Made by a program: the position numbers and the translations under genes. Below, piece by piece: positions 1-7,579 of a DNA stretch of 19,446 nt. Positions within the stretch are counted from its first letter, which is position 1; each line of letters opens with the position of its first letter. A model generated the notes under the pieces. The model was not told the DNA's origin. It saw only the letters and a list, made by a program, of their open reading frames with translations, and did no database searches. The DNA comes from Candidatus Eiseniibacteriota bacterium (GTDB lineage Bacteria > JAFGKV01), in assembly GCA_025453925.1 (NCBI GenBank), contig JALOPK010000026.1, positions 1-19,446 on the forward strand, written 5' to 3'.

Positions 1-60
1 ACCTGCCGCGCGACCTTCCTGCGGCACGAAGATCCGGCCCGCGCGTGCGCAGAACAATGA

Positions 61-100
61 GCATATAGGACATGTCCTATATAGGACGCGTCCTATATGC
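61..100. promoter_or_regulatory. Two overlapping 20-bp perfect palindromes (operator-like)
   Basis: Bases 63-82 read ATATAGGACATGTCCTATAT and bases 79-98 read ATATAGGACGCGTCCTATAT. Each is a perfect 20-bp palindrome and they share the central ATAT at 79-82. The whole 61-100 block, flanked by GC and GC, is itself an inverted repeat apart from the two dinucleotide centres. It is strikingly AT-rich for this DNA. Two stacked dyads of this kind usually bind a dimeric regulator cooperatively. The regulated gene is not evident: it could lie left of the window, since the nearest gene inside (138-740, minus) ends here rather than starts. An exact 11-base half-site recurs at 1115-1125. Confidence 0.7.
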
Positions 101-137
101 CATGCTTCAGAGCCCAGATGCTTGCAGAGACCCCGGA

Positions 138-740
138 TCACCGCCGTTGGACGGCTTTGCAGTGCTGCGTGAGTTCAGCCTGGAGGGCGCTGAATCGCCG
201 GTACGTCGTGCGGATATCGTCCAGCCACGCCTCTGTTTCGGGAGCGGGTTCGGCTGCGACACATGCGGCTGCGAGCATTGCCGCGTGGCCGTAATGGCTC
301 CGGCGCTTGTGTTTCGTGACACCGGCAATGCGTTTCTCGGCCGCCGTACGCAGGGCCTTCCGAAGGGCCGTGCGATCCGCGGGGCAGACGTCCCCGCCGA
401 TTCCCGCCAGCGCGATGATCTCTTCGACAGTGGGGTCTGCACGGACAGGGCCTTGGGGTTCCACGTCCCGTACCGCTGGCTCATCGATGCCATTGCCTGG
501 GCCGAATCGCGGGATGCCCTCCGACCGCGACTCCGCAGCCGCAACGCCGAGGAACCGGCAGAAGAGGGGAACGAGCAGGTGCCCGGGATGTCCATCGTTC
601 GACCAGCCCATCCCGGGGGACGATGACAGCAACTTCGCAGCCTGTACGAACTCGCCCAACAGCACATGAAGCAAGGCCTGCTGGCGCTTGGCCGGCGTGG
701 GATACACCTCGATCGCATCCGATGCCCGCGCTCTCACCAT
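138..740 (-). CDS. Uncharacterised protein, probably a C-terminal remnant
   Basis: The frame reads as a plausible protein only from about the ATG at 738-740 onward (MVRARASDAIEVYPTPAKRQ). Recognisable protein-like blocks are SSPGMGWSNDGHPGHLLVPL, an EKRIAGVTKHKRRSHYGHAA segment and a C-terminal helix ending TTYRRFSALQAEL. Upstream the same frame stays open to 917 but is Arg-rich and low complexity, as expected for GC-rich read-through. There is no convincing Shine-Dalgarno sequence at the ATG. I do not recognise a named domain. The shape (a good C-terminal half with no coherent N-terminal half) suggests a decayed or truncated gene, although a short intact gene of 200 residues cannot be excluded. 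The next gene rightward lies on the other strand, more than 500 bases away. Confidence 0.45.
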   Translation of the reverse strand: MVRARASDAIEVYPTPAKRQQALLHVLLGEFVQAAKLLSSSPGMGWSNDGHPGHLLVPLFCRFLGVAAAESRSEGIPRFGPGNGIDEPAVRDVEPQGPVRADPTVEEIIALAGIGGDVCPADRTALRKALRTAAEKRIAGVTKHKRRSHYGHAAMLAAACVAAEPAPETEAWLDDIRTTYRRFSALQAELTQHCKAVQRR

Positions 741-1054
741 CGTCGCGCTGCGGGATGAACCGAGCCACCGTCGGAGCCGGCGCAGTTTGGGCGCCTCCCG
801 CCATCCGTGTTCGAGGCGTTGCGGGCGTCCTCCCCGTCCTTCTTCTCGACCAACGCCCGTCACCACTCGGCGCGGGGGGAATCGTACGCTGGCGACGCCT
901 TCCTGAGAGGCCGGCAACCGTCACGCCGCCCTCCTTGCCGGAGGTCGGTGACTGGATGGATATGGTTTCGGCGGCTTCGGCGGCTCGACACGGTGAGCTG
1001 TTGTGGGGGCACGCTCATGAGAGGCCTTGGCCATCCGCATCGTGTTGACGCGCC

Positions 1055-1083
1055 TTGATTCTGTGCGGCCTCGCCGCTAATAT
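1055..1083 (+). promoter_or_regulatory. Candidate sigma70-like promoter for the dehydratase gene
   Basis: TTGATT at 1055-1060 and TAATAT at 1078-1083 are separated by 17 bases. Each hexamer matches 4 of 6 consensus positions. It would give a leader of roughly 170 bases before the ATG at 1265. It is one of the few AT-rich spots in the spacer. This is a sequence-only call. Confidence 0.35.
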
Positions 1084-1114
1084 GAGCCGTGCTCGGAGAA
1101 ATCACCCGACCGCG

Positions 1115-1125
1115 TATAGGACGCG
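1115..1125 (+). promoter_or_regulatory. Half-site identical to the left tandem palindromes
   Basis: TATAGGACGCG at 1115-1125 equals bases 80-90 of the palindrome block in all 11 positions. The other half of the dyad is not conserved here (CGGCCCGA follows). It sits about 30 bases downstream of the candidate -10 at 1078-1083, a position from which a bound regulator could interfere with transcription. Function is inferred only. Confidence 0.35.
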
Positions 1126-1264
1126 CGGCCCGATGCAGGCGCGGGGGCTCTGAACCGCTTGGTTCCAGCCCTCGTTCGTTTTCTGCCAGGGGAATGCACC
1201 GGTCGCTTCGCCGCTCTGCCTCGGCGTCGCGCGCACCGCTGCATGCTGGAACGGTCGACTGTCA

Positions 1265-3133
1265 ATGCTCCTCTCCCGTAACCGCTACTTCTTCATCCTC
1301 GACCTCTTGCTCCTCCCTGCCGCGGCGGTGCTGGCCTTCGTCCTCCGTCTGGATGTGGGGCAGCTCGCCGGCGCCAGGAAGGCGCTGGGGGTGTTTGCCC
1401 TTGTGGTCGTTCCGATCAAGTTGGTCGTGTTCTATTGGATGGGTCTCTACGGCCGGCTCTGGCGGTATGCCAGCATTGATGAGCTGGTCAGAATCATCGG
1501 AGCGACCGGTCTGGCGTCGGCCCTGGGCGCCGCCGCCGTCATGGGCTTCGCCATTCACGCCTGGGGTGTCACCTCCTTTCCTCGATCCGTCCCCTTCATC
1601 GACGCCTTGCTTACGTTGGTCGTGGCCGGGGGACCGCGTTTCGCCGTCCGCTGGCTCCATCGCAGGGGAACCGTGATCGCGGGGGGGGGGCGTGACCGCC
1701 AGGTCAAGCGGGTGCTGATCGCGGGCGCCGGCGACGCCGGCGCCATGATCGTCAAAGAGATGCGGACACGGCCTCGCTCCGGCCTCGTACCCGTCGGATT
1801 CGTTGATGACGACCGGGCCAAGCACGGGATTCTCATTCACAGTACTCCTGTCCTCGGAAACCGTGCCAGCATCCCCGAGCTCGTTGAGGAATACGGCATC
1901 GACGAAGTGATCATTGCCATGCCCAGCGCCTCCGGATCTGCCATCCGGGAGGTCGTCAGGGTGTGCGAGAAGGCACGGGTCCGGACGCGTATCGTTCCGG
2001 ACCTTTCGGATATCATCGCGGGCCAGGTCCGTGTCGCCCAACTCCGCGAAGTCCAGATAGAAGACCTGCTGCGGCGAGAGCCCGTGCGCATCGACAGCTC
2101 GGCGGTTGATGCCATGGTTCGCGGGACGCGGGTGCTTGTCACCGGAGCGGGCGGATCCATCGGGAGTGAGCTATGCCGGCAGATCGCCAAGAGCAGCCCC
2201 TCGCTTCTCGCATTGCTCGGTCACGGCGAGAACAGCATGTTCACCACCGCCAACGAAATCGCCCGATCATGGCCGGACTTGAGTCTGCACACCGCGATCG
2301 GGGACGCCCGCGATGCGGAACGCCTCCACCACGTGTTCGATCGGAGCCGTCCTCAGGTGGTCTTTCATGCGGCCGCCCACAAGCACGTGCCGCTCATGGA
2401 ACACAACGTGGGCGAAGCGGTGACCAACAACATCCTGGGTACCCTCAATGTGCTTCGGACCTGCGAGCGCACAGGCGTCGAGCGGCTCGTCTACATCTCC
2501 ACCGACAAGGCGGTGTGTCCCTCCAGCGTGATGGGGGCGACGAAACGCGTCGGCGAGCTCCTCGTGCAAGATGCCGCCCGGAGGCTGGGAAGGCCCTATG
2601 TCGCGGTGCGTTTCGGCAATGTCCTGGGTAGCCGCGGAAGCGTCGTTCCCGTGTTTCGACAACAGATTGCCAGAGGGGGTCCGGTCACGGTTACCCACCC
2701 CGAAGTCACTCGGTACTTCATGACGATCCCCGAAGCCGTGCAGCTCGTGCTGCAGGCCGCCGCCATCGGCAGCCCCGGCGAGGTGATCCTGCTGGAGATG
2801 GGTGAGCCCATAAAAGTCGCGGACCTGGCGCGGGATCTGATCGAGCTCTCGGGGTTCGAGGTAGGCAAGGATATCCAGATCGAGTACACGGGCCTTCGTC
2901 CCGGAGAGAAGCTCGAGGAGCAGCTCTTCGTGGAGCAGGAGGAGTATGTCCCGACCAAACATGAGAAGCTCTTTGTCCTGCGGAATGGCACCTTTCCCAT
3001 GCTGAACGGGCCCGCCTTGATCTTGGCGGTGGAAGATCTCATTGCCACTGCGCGCGGCGCCGCGGATGAGACCATCCGGCAGAAGCTGAAGGAGATCGTT
3101 CCCGAGTATCAGTACGAGCGGGGCGAGAGGTGA
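1265..3133 (+). CDS. Membrane-bound nucleotide-sugar 4,6-dehydratase (CapD/WbpM/PglF family)
   Basis: This is a 622-residue polysaccharide biosynthesis protein. Known members turn UDP-GlcNAc into a UDP-4-keto-6-deoxy sugar at the inner membrane face. The N-terminus has about four hydrophobic segments (roughly residues 6-30, 42-64, 77-97 and 108-125). A first Rossmann-like domain follows, with GAGDAG near residues 153-158, as in the long WbpM/PglF form. The catalytic SDR domain starts with TGAGGSIG at 293-300. STDKAV at 412-417 and VMGATK at 422-427 put Met423 where short SDRs carry Tyr, with Lys427 conserved, as is typical of the long dehydratases. GLRPGEKLEEQLF near the C-terminus is another family hallmark. 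The length is normal. The ATG at 1265 starts directly before the first membrane segment, but the Shine-Dalgarno sequence is weak. The aminotransferase at 4574 is its likely pathway partner. A 10-base G run lies inside the gene at 1681-1690. Confidence 0.93.
   Translation: MLLSRNRYFFILDLLLLPAAAVLAFVLRLDVGQLAGARKALGVFALVVVPIKLVVFYWMGLYGRLWRYASIDELVRIIGATGLASALGAAAVMGFAIHAWGVTSFPRSVPFIDALLTLVVAGGPRFAVRWLHRRGTVIAGGGRDRQVKRVLIAGAGDAGAMIVKEMRTRPRSGLVPVGFVDDDRAKHGILIHSTPVLGNRASIPELVEEYGIDEVIIAMPSASGSAIREVVRVCEKARVRTRIVPDLSDIIAGQVRVAQLREVQIEDLLRREPVRIDSSAVDAMVRGTRVLVTGAGGSIGSELCRQIAKSSPSLLALLGHGENSMFTTANEIARSWPDLSLHTAIGDARDAERLHHVFDRSRPQVVFHAAAHKHVPLMEHNVGEAVTNNILGTLNVLRTCERTGVERLVYISTDKAVCPSSVMGATKRVGELLVQDAARRLGRPYVAVRFGNVLGSRGSVVPVFRQQIARGGPVTVTHPEVTRYFMTIPEAVQLVLQAAAIGSPGEVILLEMGEPIKVADLARDLIELSGFEVGKDIQIEYTGLRPGEKLEEQLFVEQEEYVPTKHEKLFVLRNGTFPMLNGPALILAVEDLIATARGAADETIRQKLKEIVPEYQYERGER
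1681..1690 (+). repeat. Homopolymeric G10 tract inside the dehydratase gene
   Basis: Ten consecutive G residues span the codons for Ala-Gly-Gly-Gly at about residues 139-142, between the membrane segments and the first Rossmann domain. The reading frame is intact with ten G. A tract of this length is prone to slippage, and one base gained or lost would truncate the enzyme. Confidence 0.9.
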
Positions 3134-3287
3134 GAGGGCAGTAGTGAGCGGGGCACACAAGGCGCATTCTCCCGTGTCGGCGCGGCAGACGACAATGGCA
3201 TTCCGGGATGGCGCGCAGGGTACACGCCATCCGCACGCATTCTGAACGCGTGACCTCCTCTTCCCTCGGGCGAGTGGCGGCAGCCTG

Positions 3288-4028
3288 ATGCGGTCGCCGG
3301 GATTGGCGGGGTTGTGTGCCGCCGTGGCCTTCTTCGGCACGATGGGGTGCGCCCGGAACCGCGCGGAGACCATCACCATGACGCCGCCGCAACTGTCGCT
3401 CCACCGTCGCGTCCCGGTCTCTCCGTTCTTGGTGACGGCCCACGATGGTCATGGCAGGGAGCTCTACGCGCCGGTTGTTCGATGGGCGAGCGGTGACACG
3501 GCAATCCTGGCCGTCGACCAGACCGGAATGGTCACGCCGAGGAGGAGTGGGACGGCGACGGTCACCGCGACCTCGGGTCACGCCGCTGCGACCGCCTCGA
3601 TCCTGGTGGCGATGCCTGCCGCCATCGTCTTTCCGGAGAGCTCGGTCACGATTCGCGTCGGTGAGCACCGAAGACTCAGGGCCGAGATCCGAGACGAGAA
3701 TGGGCACCCCGTCCCGGGGAAGATCCACTGGGAGACCGGCGACAAACGGATACTCTACGTCTCTCCGGACGGTGTGGTTGAGGCGTCCTCCACCGGTCGC
3801 GCCTCAGCCCTTGCCAGCGTGGACGCGATCGACGCCCGATTGCCTCTCGTCATCGTTGAGCCGGAGCGCAGGCAGCGCGGTCGCACCCGCCGGAGTGATG
3901 GCGCTACCGGGGGTGTCGAGACTGGGCCTGATTTCCCCGAGGGCACGGAGGCGTCGGGCGCGGTCGAGCAGAGGCGGAGTTTCTCCCGCGATGTTCGGCG
4001 GCCCGGGAGCCCCCGACAACCCCGCTGA
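3288..4028 (+). CDS. Big-2 (bacterial Ig-like) domain lipoprotein
   Basis: This 246-residue secreted protein starts with a short hydrophobic signal ending FFGTMGC, with Cys21 as a candidate lipidation site (the -3 position is Thr, so the lipobox is imperfect). Two Big-2-like beta domains follow, at about residues 30-105 and 107-190. Both show the family pattern W(x)SGD(x)ILAVD..G.VTP...GTATVTA: VRWASGDTAILAVDQTGMVT in the first, and IHWETGDKRILYVSPDGVVE in the second. Such domains mediate surface display or adhesion. The last 55 or so residues are Arg/Gly/Ser-rich without domain character, so the C-terminus may be disordered or the ancestral stop may have been lost. It lies 154 bases after the dehydratase, with a weak ribosome site. 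The specific role is unknown. Confidence 0.75.
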   Translation: MRSPGLAGLCAAVAFFGTMGCARNRAETITMTPPQLSLHRRVPVSPFLVTAHDGHGRELYAPVVRWASGDTAILAVDQTGMVTPRRSGTATVTATSGHAAATASILVAMPAAIVFPESSVTIRVGEHRRLRAEIRDENGHPVPGKIHWETGDKRILYVSPDGVVEASSTGRASALASVDAIDARLPLVIVEPERRQRGRTRRSDGATGGVETGPDFPEGTEASGAVEQRRSFSRDVRRPGSPRQPR

Positions 4029-4113
4029 GAAGCTGGACACGGGACACATTAGACACTGCGGGAGTGCAGCGGGGGCGGCATCAGGAGTGGCTGCACTCTC
4101 CAGAAGTCCGCGT

Positions 4114-4133
4114 CCCGTGGGAGCGGTTCTTGG
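4114..4133 (+). repeat. REP-like repeat, degenerate copy
   Basis: CCCGTGGGAGCGGTTCTTGG shares CCCGTGGGAGCGG with the fuller copy at 4222-4260, but its hairpin right arm is lost. Spacing between the copies is about 108 bases in the same orientation. Confidence 0.4.
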
Positions 4134-4221
4134 CCCAGCATCCAAAGGCGTCGCATAGCGAAGACCACTTTGAGGCACACTCGGCGTCGCCGGCAGTTGG
4201 GAGCTGCGATCAGCCCCGATG

Positions 4222-4260
4222 CCCCGTGGGAGCGGCTTCAGCCGCGCTAGAGCGAAGCGG
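4222..4260 (+). repeat. REP-like palindromic element
   Basis: The core GTGGGAGCGGCTTCAGCCGC closely resembles the widely known gammaproteobacterial REP unit (GTRGGAGCGGCTTCAGCCGCGA). GCGGC at 4232-4236 pairs with GCCGC at 4241-4245 around a TTCA loop. A tail, GCTAGAGCGAAGCGG, follows. It sits in a non-coding spacer, as REPs do. Identity with true REP families is by recall, not by search. Confidence 0.5.
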
Positions 4261-4573
4261 ACAAGATCTCCAGTTCGTGTCGTGACTGACGTCACTCGCA
4301 CAAGCATGCACGGTGAGCCCCGGCCTCGGCCGGAGGGGTGGTCGACGGGCTCCATGTCCGAGAGGACTCATGGCGGGAACCGCGGCCGAAAGAACGGATC
4401 GCGGACTGGAGGCGGGCTTGCCCCGCCGGGCCATTCATAGCTAAGTTAAGCCGTACTTCCTGCCTGCAGTGTGCGGAACGATCCCCGGGTCTCGCTCTCC
4501 CTTCGTCTCAACACGACGAATGCCTCAGGGTTGGCAGAGAGCGGCGTGAGAGGAAGACATCAGAAGAGGAACG

Positions 4574-5782
4574 GTGAATACACAACATCCCACACGAGCC
4601 CCCCTGCGCGACGCACTCCTTCCCTTCTCCATTCCCTCCATCGGTGATGAGGAGATAGAGGAGGTTGTCGCGACGCTCCGGTCCGGCTGGCTCACTACCG
4701 GTCCGCGGACAAGGCGCTTCGAAGCGGCATTCGGCGAATATGTCGGTTCACGGCACGCGATGGCGGTCAACTCCGGAACCGGGGCGATGCACATCGCACT
4801 CACCGCGCTCGGCATCGGTTCCGGCGACGAGGTCATCGTCCCCACATTCACCTTCTGCTCCACGGCACATGTCGTCGCGCAGACCGGCGCCACTCCCGTG
4901 CTGGTTGAGGTGGGCGATGACTTCGGCATTGATCCCGAGGCCGTTGCGTGTGCCATCACCCCTCTTACGAAGGCCATCATGCCCGTGCACTATGGCGGGC
5001 AATCGTGCGACCTCGCTCAGCTCTACGAGATCGCTGCCCGACACGATCTGGCCGTGATCGAAGATGCGGCCCATTCTGTGGGCGCCGACTATCACGGCCT
5101 GCGACTGGGAAGCGACCGGCTGGCGCCTGAAGGCGTACGCCGCGTGACCGCGTTCTCATTCTACGCGAACAAGAACATGACCACCGGGGAAGGCGGCATG
5201 ATCAGCACTGCCGATGACGACCTGGCAGGGCGGATGCGCCTGCTCACGCTCCACGGGATGAGCCACGACGGCTGGGACCGCAAGGAGGGTCGCAGCGGGT
5301 GGTACTACGAAGTCCTTGCCGCGGGTTTCAAGTACAACATGAGCGATATCCAGGCCGCTATCGGGATTCACCAGCTTGCCAAGCTCGACGGGTTCACGGC
5401 AGCCCGCCGCAGGATCGCCTCCCTGTACGATGAAGGGCTGGCCGGCACGTCAGGGATTCTGCTTCCCATTCGCCATCCCGATCGCACTCACGCGTATCAC
5501 CTCTATGTCATCAGACTGGATCTGGAGATGCTCACTGTGGACCGGGCGCGGTTCGTGGATGAACTCCGCGCCATGAATATCGGCTCCAGCGTCCATTTCA
5601 TCCCGGTGCACCTGCACCCGTACTACCGCGAGGAGTTCGGCTATCACCCGGGTGATTTTCCCGTGGCCGAGCGGCTCTATTCCCAAGTGATCTCGCTGCC
5701 CATGTTTCCCCAGATGACCGAGAATGACGTGGCGGATGTCTTGGCCGCCATCAGCCGCATTCTCGAGAAGTATCGGAAGTGA
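4574..5782 (+). CDS. DegT/DnrJ/EryC1/StrS-family PLP-dependent sugar aminotransferase
   Basis: This 402-residue enzyme should transfer an amino group to a nucleotide-linked keto sugar, most simply the 4-keto product of the upstream dehydratase. The N-terminus carries the family entry motif PFSIPSIGDEEIEEVV and then RSGWLTTGP. AVNSGTGAMHIAL near residue 75 is the phosphate-binding loop region. DLAVIEDAAHSVGA contains the Asp that contacts the pyridine nitrogen. FYANKNMTTGEGG places the Schiff-base Lys at residue 200. FKYNMSDIQAAIGIHQL and the C-terminal HPYYREEFGY are typical of the ArnB/PglE/PseC group. The length is normal for the family. It starts with GTG, preceded by AAGAGGA at 4564-4570, which is close to the start. 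The exact sugar (4-amino, bacillosamine-type or other) cannot be read from sequence. Confidence 0.93.
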   Translation: MNTQHPTRAPLRDALLPFSIPSIGDEEIEEVVATLRSGWLTTGPRTRRFEAAFGEYVGSRHAMAVNSGTGAMHIALTALGIGSGDEVIVPTFTFCSTAHVVAQTGATPVLVEVGDDFGIDPEAVACAITPLTKAIMPVHYGGQSCDLAQLYEIAARHDLAVIEDAAHSVGADYHGLRLGSDRLAPEGVRRVTAFSFYANKNMTTGEGGMISTADDDLAGRMRLLTLHGMSHDGWDRKEGRSGWYYEVLAAGFKYNMSDIQAAIGIHQLAKLDGFTAARRRIASLYDEGLAGTSGILLPIRHPDRTHAYHLYVIRLDLEMLTVDRARFVDELRAMNIGSSVHFIPVHLHPYYREEFGYHPGDFPVAERLYSQVISLPMFPQMTENDVADVLAAISRILEKYRK

Positions 5783-6271
5783 CGCGGCACGGACGAAAGG
5801 GGACCTGATACCGCCGCACGGACACCCGCTCAGAGCGCGGGATCCGCATGGTCGAATGCACCGTGTGGGGCATGGTGGCCGGAGCTGAGACTCCTGCGTG
5901 CACGGGTCGCGGGCTTGACCTGTGGCACAGGGGAAGACACCTTACCAGGGCTATCTGGCGAATTGGACCGTGACTCTCCGATGGGGACACGCTGGTATTG
6001 CCTGAGCCCACACATGCAAAGGGCCGAACCGTGGGACTTCGACGCGGGCCTGGAGCGTTGCCTCTTGAGCGATGGTGGAGATCGAACCCCGGGCGGGGCC
6101 GCTTCCTGGAGGATTCCGTTGAGCTCCGTTCCGCGGCTCGCAGGGTGAGCCAGATCAAAAGGAGTTTCTCCGCCGCCGGCGGTGATTCAATCACTTCAAG
6201 AAAAGAGTCCGCTGTGAGGCATCAGCTGCTTGCCCTTCGTCGCGCATTTCTTGTCTCCCTTGGCGCCGACC
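5783..6271. other. Intergenic region without a supported gene
   Basis: I see no domain-like frame, tRNA or strong terminator in this stretch. A weak CCCGC/GCGGG hairpin lies near 5825-5841, about 45 bases after the aminotransferase stop. A GGAGATCGAACCCC string near 6079 recalls a tRNA T-arm but has no matching stem. Confidence 0.4.
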
Positions 6272-6799
6272 ATGCTTGACGCTTTCTTCCAGTTTTCGTG
6301 GCCGCTGATTGCGGCGGCCGTTCTCCTGATCGGTTTCGGCCTGGGCATTCTGTACGGCCGGGCTCGGGCGACATGGCGGTTCGAGGCGGAACTCCACGAA
6401 GCCCGCGACCAGGCAGAGTGGGAGCGGGCGCGCCGGGAGCAAGTCACCCGGGAACTCGATGAAGCGCGGGGCCGTCTCGCACTCTCTCTGCCGTCCGATC
6501 AGGCGGGTCCTGATGCGGAGGCCATTGTACTCCGCAGGGAGATGGAGCGGCTTCGCCAGGAACTCCAGAAGACATGGGAGGGGCAGAGCGAGGCCCATCG
6601 CCGAGTCCGCGAGTTGGAAGCGCGGATCTCCGTGCTGGCAGGCAGGCAGCTCCGCCGCACGGGGAGCGGGCCCGGAGGCGATCACGCCACGCTGGACCAG
6701 GATGGTCCGGGGTCCTATGGGAAGGGGTCCGGACCCGAGAATGTGCTTTCGCTCTGGAACACCGGAGGGGACGACTCCCCGATCGATACCGCGAAGTAG
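6272..6799 (+). CDS. Membrane-anchored coiled-coil protein
   Basis: This protein has 175 residues from the ATG at 6272. An in-frame upstream start at 6230 would add 14 residues, but the later ATG sits directly before the membrane segment. One transmembrane helix (about residues 8-29) ends in GFGLGILYGRA, and a charged coiled coil rich in Glu/Arg follows (about 31-70 and 80-125). The tail is Gly/Ser/Pro-rich. The glycine-patterned helix plus cytoplasmic coiled coil resembles the YhcB/DUF1043 layout, but that is similarity of shape only. It is the last plus-strand gene before the convergent minus-strand block. Function is unknown; a scaffolding role in the envelope is possible. Confidence 0.65.
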   Translation: MLDAFFQFSWPLIAAAVLLIGFGLGILYGRARATWRFEAELHEARDQAEWERARREQVTRELDEARGRLALSLPSDQAGPDAEAIVLRREMERLRQELQKTWEGQSEAHRRVRELEARISVLAGRQLRRTGSGPGGDHATLDQDGPGSYGKGSGPENVLSLWNTGGDDSPIDTAK

Positions 6800-7095
6800 T
6801 CGCGTTCGCGGGCGAATTCAGCAGTCCCCCACGCTGGGCGGCCTTGTCGGCGCGGGCCACCGGGTAAAAGGAACGGCAGCCCCAACTTTGGCTCTCCATG
6901 CCCTCGACACGCAGGCGCGGCCCGTCGGGGCTCTCTTGTCTACCTCTGACACGCGGACACACTTGACATCGAGGGTTCGTGTAGGGCTCAGCGCCTTCTT
7001 TCGGAAGGCATTTCGAACACGTAGTTCGCCGCCTTGACCACCAGCGACACGTGACGCGCATGGACGCTCATGGAGGATTCTTGCGAGACAGCGCC

Positions 7096-7224
7096 CCTTC
7101 TCCCCCCGGGAGAAGGCGGGGTCGAGGGGGCGAGGGTGGTTCCTGGGGCCGATGGCTGAGAGCAGAGAGCCGACAGCCCCTGGCCCTGTACCCCCTCACC
7201 TTCATCCTCTCCCGAGTGGAGAGG
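7096..7224. repeat. Inverted pair of CCCTCTCCC-type hairpin repeats
   Basis: CCTTCTCCC at 7096-7104 pairs with GGGAGAAGG at 7108-7116 (perfect 9-bp stem, CCC loop) and is followed by a G-rich arm GGGGTCGAGGGGGCGAGGG. The opposite arm, CCCCCTCACCTTCATCCTCT (7191-7210), ends in a second hairpin with CCTCTCC at 7206-7212 and GGAGAGG at 7218-7224. The whole looks like a dispersed intergenic repeat, folding into one large structure of about 130 bases. It may also work as a two-way transcription stop between the convergent units. Confidence 0.5.
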
Positions 7225-7550
7225 AGATGTCAGAGCATCCCATGGTCACAGACACGCGGGCTCGTCGAGACCCTCGGTGTCAAGTACGGGCAATAGCCCT
7301 TTGTCTACCTGGGGGTGAGGTCAGGCCGGGGGCGATGCCGACGCATCGAAGATCACACACACCACGCGCATGCTCTTCCATCGAGCATCGAGGGCGGTGG
7401 ATGCCAAAGTGACTTGTTCCATCTGGTCGGGGCTGACCCGGCATGAGTGGAACGATGAAGCGGGCCCACTCGCGCGGGTGCACACGGGATGGGCATCGCG
7501 CACCCGGAACCGCAGAAGCGGAATGTGACGCAGACCTATCGGATCTGCTC

Positions 7551-7575
7551 GAGGCGCCGGGATAGCCGGCGCCTC
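7551..7575 (-). terminator. Hairpin after the tyrosine-kinase gene
   Basis: GAGGCGCCGG at 7551-7560 and CCGGCGCCTC at 7566-7575 form a perfect 10-bp stem with a 5-base loop. It starts only a few bases past the stop at 7580 on the minus strand. There is no U-run after it, so it could be a factor-assisted terminator or an mRNA-stabilising 3' hairpin. Confidence 0.55.
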
Positions 7576-7579
7576 TGCG

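Larger units (their letters stand above)
741..1264. other. Intergenic region without a supported gene
   Basis: Open frames here are Arg/Pro/Ser-rich read-through with no domain-like sequence. The stretch contains a candidate promoter (1055-1083) and an 11-base match to the left palindromes (1115-1125). No tRNA, terminator or insertion sequence end was seen. Confidence 0.5.
4029..4573. other. Intergenic region with REP-like hairpins
   Basis: No gene is supported here. The stretch holds two copies of a CCCGTGGGAGCGG unit (4114-4133 and 4222-4260) and a GGCGGG/CCCGCC hairpin at 4411-4427 that has no T-tract. The frames on both strands look like GC-rich read-through. Confidence 0.5.
6800..7579. 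other. Convergent intergenic region with inverted C/T-rich repeats
   Basis: This 780-base spacer lies between two convergent transcription units. It contains a pair of inverted hairpin repeats (7096-7224) and a strong hairpin next to the stop of the kinase gene (7551-7575). Short frames on both strands (for example around 7280-7503) have no recognisable domain and no ribosome site, so no gene is called. Confidence 0.5.

Noticed and set aside
6075-6100. GGAGATCGAACCCC string resembling a tRNA or tmRNA T-arm (on the complement)
   Set aside because: The bases on either side of the loop do not form the required 5-bp stem, and there is no acceptor stem or anticodon arm.
5751-6194. Minus-strand open frame of 147 codons opposite the spacer after the aminotransferase
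   Set aside because: Its sequence is Ser/Arg/Pro-rich with no domain-like pattern and no ribosome site. It overlaps the end of a solid gene, as read-through frames do in GC-rich DNA.
7280-7503. Two short overlapping minus-strand frames downstream of the kinase gene
   Set aside because: Neither has a start with a ribosome site or a recognisable domain. Both lie in a repeat-bearing convergent spacer.
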